From Treponema sp. (GTDB lineage: Bacteria; Spirochaetota; Spirochaetia; Treponematales; Breznakiellaceae), in assembly GCA_031290325.1 (NCBI GenBank), contig JAITNU010000147.1, positions 1 to 15,444 on the forward strand: DNA of 15,444 bases, given 5' to 3'. The position numbers and the translations under genes were made by a program. The notes beneath the pieces are model-generated. The model was not told the DNA's origin, did no database searches, and worked only from the letters and a program-made list of their open reading frames with translations. Numbering within the stretch: the first letter of the stretch is position 1; each line of letters begins with the position of its first letter. This document shows, piece after piece, positions 13,794 through 15,444 of the stretch.

Positions 13794-13964
13794 GTGGTGA
13801 TCCACGAGACGAAGCGGGATGTAGAGTCGCTGAAAGGAGACCTCTACAAATCCCAGCTTGAGTGGACCGGTTTTATGAGCAATATCCGTGCAGATATTAA
13901 GTACATCAAGGACGTGCTGAATGAGCTTAAACAGGGGATGGGCCGCCATGCCGCGCAGGAGTAA
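13794..13964 (+). CDS. Small coiled-coil phage protein (56 residues)
   Basis: A short frame from GTG 13794 (or GTG 13797) to TAA at 13962. It reads as charged amphipathic helix throughout, with heptad-like spacing (TKRDVESLKGDLYKSQ; IRADIKYIKDVLNELK), and no membrane segment. Its end overlaps the start of the DUF3486 gene by 17 nt, a phage-like packing that supports a real gene. In Mu-like phages small proteins occupy this position before gp27; XhlA-like lysis accessory proteins are also short coiled coils. I cannot assign either. There is no clear ribosome binding site and a stop codon directly precedes the GTG, so this may be the 3' remnant of a longer gene cut at the prophage edge. Confidence 0.55.
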   Translation: MVIHETKRDVESLKGDLYKSQLEWTGFMSNIRADIKYIKDVLNELKQGMGRHAAQE

Positions 13965-14499
13965 GATTGAGCTGCAGGGCTTGGTGGAAGAAATAATCCG
14001 CCTGTATTACACCGAGGGCAAACGGCAGGAGGACATCGCGGATGAGCTGCTTGCCAAGGGGTATGAGGCCAGCAAGGGGGGCGTGAACCGGGCGCTCAAG
14101 AACCATGCGAAGCAGCTTAAGGAACTGAAAGCGAAGCAGCAGTGGGCGGAAACGCTGATAGCGGCGACGGACAAGACGCCGCGGCTGTCAATTGCGGACG
14201 CCGGCTTGCAGATTGCGGCGACTAAGCTTCTTGAGGAGGTAAGCGAGCTTGAGGAGCTTGGGGATATGGAGCCTGAGAAGCTGGTTACCCTGCTGACCCG
14301 GGTATCCCGTGCGATAGGGCTTGCGGCGAATGTGGAGCTGAACTTTGAACGGGGCCGGAAAGCAGGGATTCTGGAGACCAGGAAGAAACTCGAGGAGGCG
14401 GCCCGGAGCGTCGAGCTGCCTGAAACCGTGCTGAACGCCATCAAGGCGCAGCTTTTCGGCCTGGAGACGCGGCCGGAAGACCCGCATGAACCTGGCTGA
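13948..14499 (+). CDS. Mu gp27-like protein (DUF3486), probable terminase small subunit
   Basis: A 183-residue phage packaging protein from ATG 13948 (MPRRSK...). Residues about 13-52 look like a helix-turn-helix: an IIRLYYTEGK helix, then QEDIADELLAKGYEASKGGVNRALK, matching the DUF3486 pattern of a DNA-binding head followed by a long helical region (about 55-175). In Mu-like phages gp27 sits directly before the large terminase, exactly as here, and probably recognises phage DNA for packaging. The start is chosen at 13948 because AGGGG lies 10 nt upstream and family members begin with a basic R-R-S/K stretch; an ATG at 13921 in the same frame lies deep inside the preceding gene. The 3' end overlaps the terminase start by 14 nt. 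Confidence 0.85.
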   Translation: MPRRSKIELQGLVEEIIRLYYTEGKRQEDIADELLAKGYEASKGGVNRALKNHAKQLKELKAKQQWAETLIAATDKTPRLSIADAGLQIAATKLLEEVSELEELGDMEPEKLVTLLTRVSRAIGLAANVELNFERGRKAGILETRKKLEEAARSVELPETVLNAIKAQLFGLETRPEDPHEPG

Positions 14500-15444
14500 C
14501 CTTGATGTCCTGCTCCCCTATCAAAAGGCCTGGATAGCGGACCGGAGCCAGCTCAAGATATGGGAGAAGGGCCGCCGTACCGGGGCATCCTGGACCGAGG
14601 CGCTGAACGCGGTGCTGGAAACCCAGGGGAAGCAGGGGCAGCATACCTACTACCTCTCATACAACAAAGACATGACCCGGCAGTTTATCGTGGACTGCGC
14701 GTTTTGGGCGCGACTGGTCAATGTTGCCGCAGGAGAACTGGAAGAAACGATTATCCAGGATGATGATACACACGTTACGGTCTACCGGATCCGGTTTCTG
14801 AACGACAAGGAAATTGTCGCCATGCCCAGTACCGCCTACTCCATCCGGAGCAAGCAGGGCCGCATCGTCCTGGATGAGGCGGCCTTTGCGCCGGAGTTTG
14901 ACGAGGTTATCAAGGCAGCGCTGGCGCTGCTCATGTGGGGCGGCTCCCTGGCAATCATCTCGACCCACAATGGCGATGACCGCCCCTTTAATCTTTTGAT
15001 AAAAAAAATCCGGGATGGTAAGGAACCCCGCTGGAGCCTGCACCGCACGAGCTTTACCGATGCGGTCAAGGACGGGCTGTATAAGCGGATATGCCTGACC
15101 CGGGGCAAGGGGTGGACGGCAAAAAGTGAAACGGAATGGGTTGCGGAAATCCGGGATATCTACAAAGATAACGCCGAGGAGGAACTGGACGCCATCCCGT
15201 CCCGGTCCGGGGCACAGTATTTTCCCTACGGGATGCTGGTATCCTGCGCGTCGCCTGCGGTAGAAATTGTACGGCTTAATTGCAAAGACAGCTTTATGTG
15301 GGAGCCACCCCGGAAGCGGCTTGAGGAAATAGAGACCTGGTTTGAGGTGGAAGGAGCGCCGATACTCCGGCAGCTTACCGGCGTTTGTTTTCTGGGCCAG
15401 GACTTTGCCCGGAGTGGAAACCTCTCGGTACTGTGGCTGGGAGA
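14486..15444 (+). CDS. Mu gp28-like phage terminase large subunit (3' end beyond the window)
   Basis: The frame from ATG 14486 is open to the right edge, 319 codons visible, so the gene is partial. It is the packaging motor ATPase and nuclease that translocates phage DNA into proheads. ATPase motifs: a deviant Walker A, WEKGRRTGASW at 26-36; Walker B IVLDEAAF at 127-134 with Asp130/Glu131; and the coupling segment IISTHNG at 157-163. The beginning of the RNase H-like nuclease domain is seen at 304-316 (GQDFARSGNLSVL), where Asp306 should be the first metal ligand. This pattern matches Mu gp28 and its relatives. It overlaps the DUF3486 gene by 14 nt. In Mu-like order a DUF935 portal gene would follow. 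Confidence 0.92.
   Translation, partial: MNLADLDVLLPYQKAWIADRSQLKIWEKGRRTGASWTEALNAVLETQGKQGQHTYYLSYNKDMTRQFIVDCAFWARLVNVAAGELEETIIQDDDTHVTVYRIRFLNDKEIVAMPSTAYSIRSKQGRIVLDEAAFAPEFDEVIKAALALLMWGGSLAIISTHNGDDRPFNLLIKKIRDGKEPRWSLHRTSFTDAVKDGLYKRICLTRGKGWTAKSETEWVAEIRDIYKDNAEEELDAIPSRSGAQYFPYGMLVSCASPAVEIVRLNCKDSFMWEPPRKRLEEIETWFEVEGAPILRQLTGVCFLGQDFARSGNLSVLWLG

Overview
The window looks like chromosomal DNA of a spirochaete, most likely a Treponema-type gut organism that degrades plant polysaccharide. This is inferred from the gene types: LplB/YtcP-class sugar permeases without their own ATPase, a GH105 unsaturated rhamnogalacturonyl hydrolase, a long plant/spirochaete-type phosphofructokinase, a single-domain bacteriohemerythrin, and a NusG-II/Gx-transporter pair. 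No rRNA or other taxonomic marker is present, so the genus is a guess.

Layout. (1) 1-2105, minus strand: a tightly packed run transcribed leftward, slyD (FKBP-type prolyl isomerase) > NusG domain II protein > Gx-transporter membrane protein > small membrane protein > the first codons of another gene cut by the window edge. Junctions abut or overlap (TGA-GTG, a 20-nt overlap, ATGA), so translational coupling is likely. (2) 2227-6951, plus strand: a carbohydrate uptake operon of two ABC permeases, a secreted solute-binding protein and a GH105 hydrolase. This is the layout of rhamnogalacturonan-oligosaccharide loci. (3) 6961-7764: a decayed radical SAM gene of the 'rSAM linked to UDG' type, broken by several frameshifts, a stop and deletions. 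(4) 7859-8305: a bacteriohemerythrin with all seven diiron ligands. (5) 8469-13683, plus strand: phosphofructokinase, a LarA-like nickel-pincer racemase/epimerase, rhamnulose-1-phosphate aldolase and L-rhamnose isomerase, with a strong sigma70-type promoter in front. (6) 13794 to the right edge: late genes of a Mu-like prophage (short coiled-coil protein, gp27/DUF3486-like small terminase, gp28-like large terminase running off the end).

How the genes fit. Regions 2 and 5 read as one pathway. Unsaturated rhamnogalacturonan-I fragments enter through the binding protein and permeases. GH105 releases L-rhamnose and unsaturated galacturonate. RhaA makes L-rhamnulose and, after a kinase not encoded here, the aldolase yields DHAP and L-lactaldehyde. 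The most interesting point is the LarA-like gene inside this run. It keeps the LarA Arg, His, His, Lys and His cofactor/catalytic positions with the LarA spacing H-10-K-16-H. It may therefore be a nickel-pincer enzyme acting on a rhamnose-derived product (for example L-lactate from L-lactaldehyde) or on a sugar acid.

No tRNA, rRNA, CRISPR array or insertion sequence was seen. No regulator gene or rhamnulokinase lies in the window.
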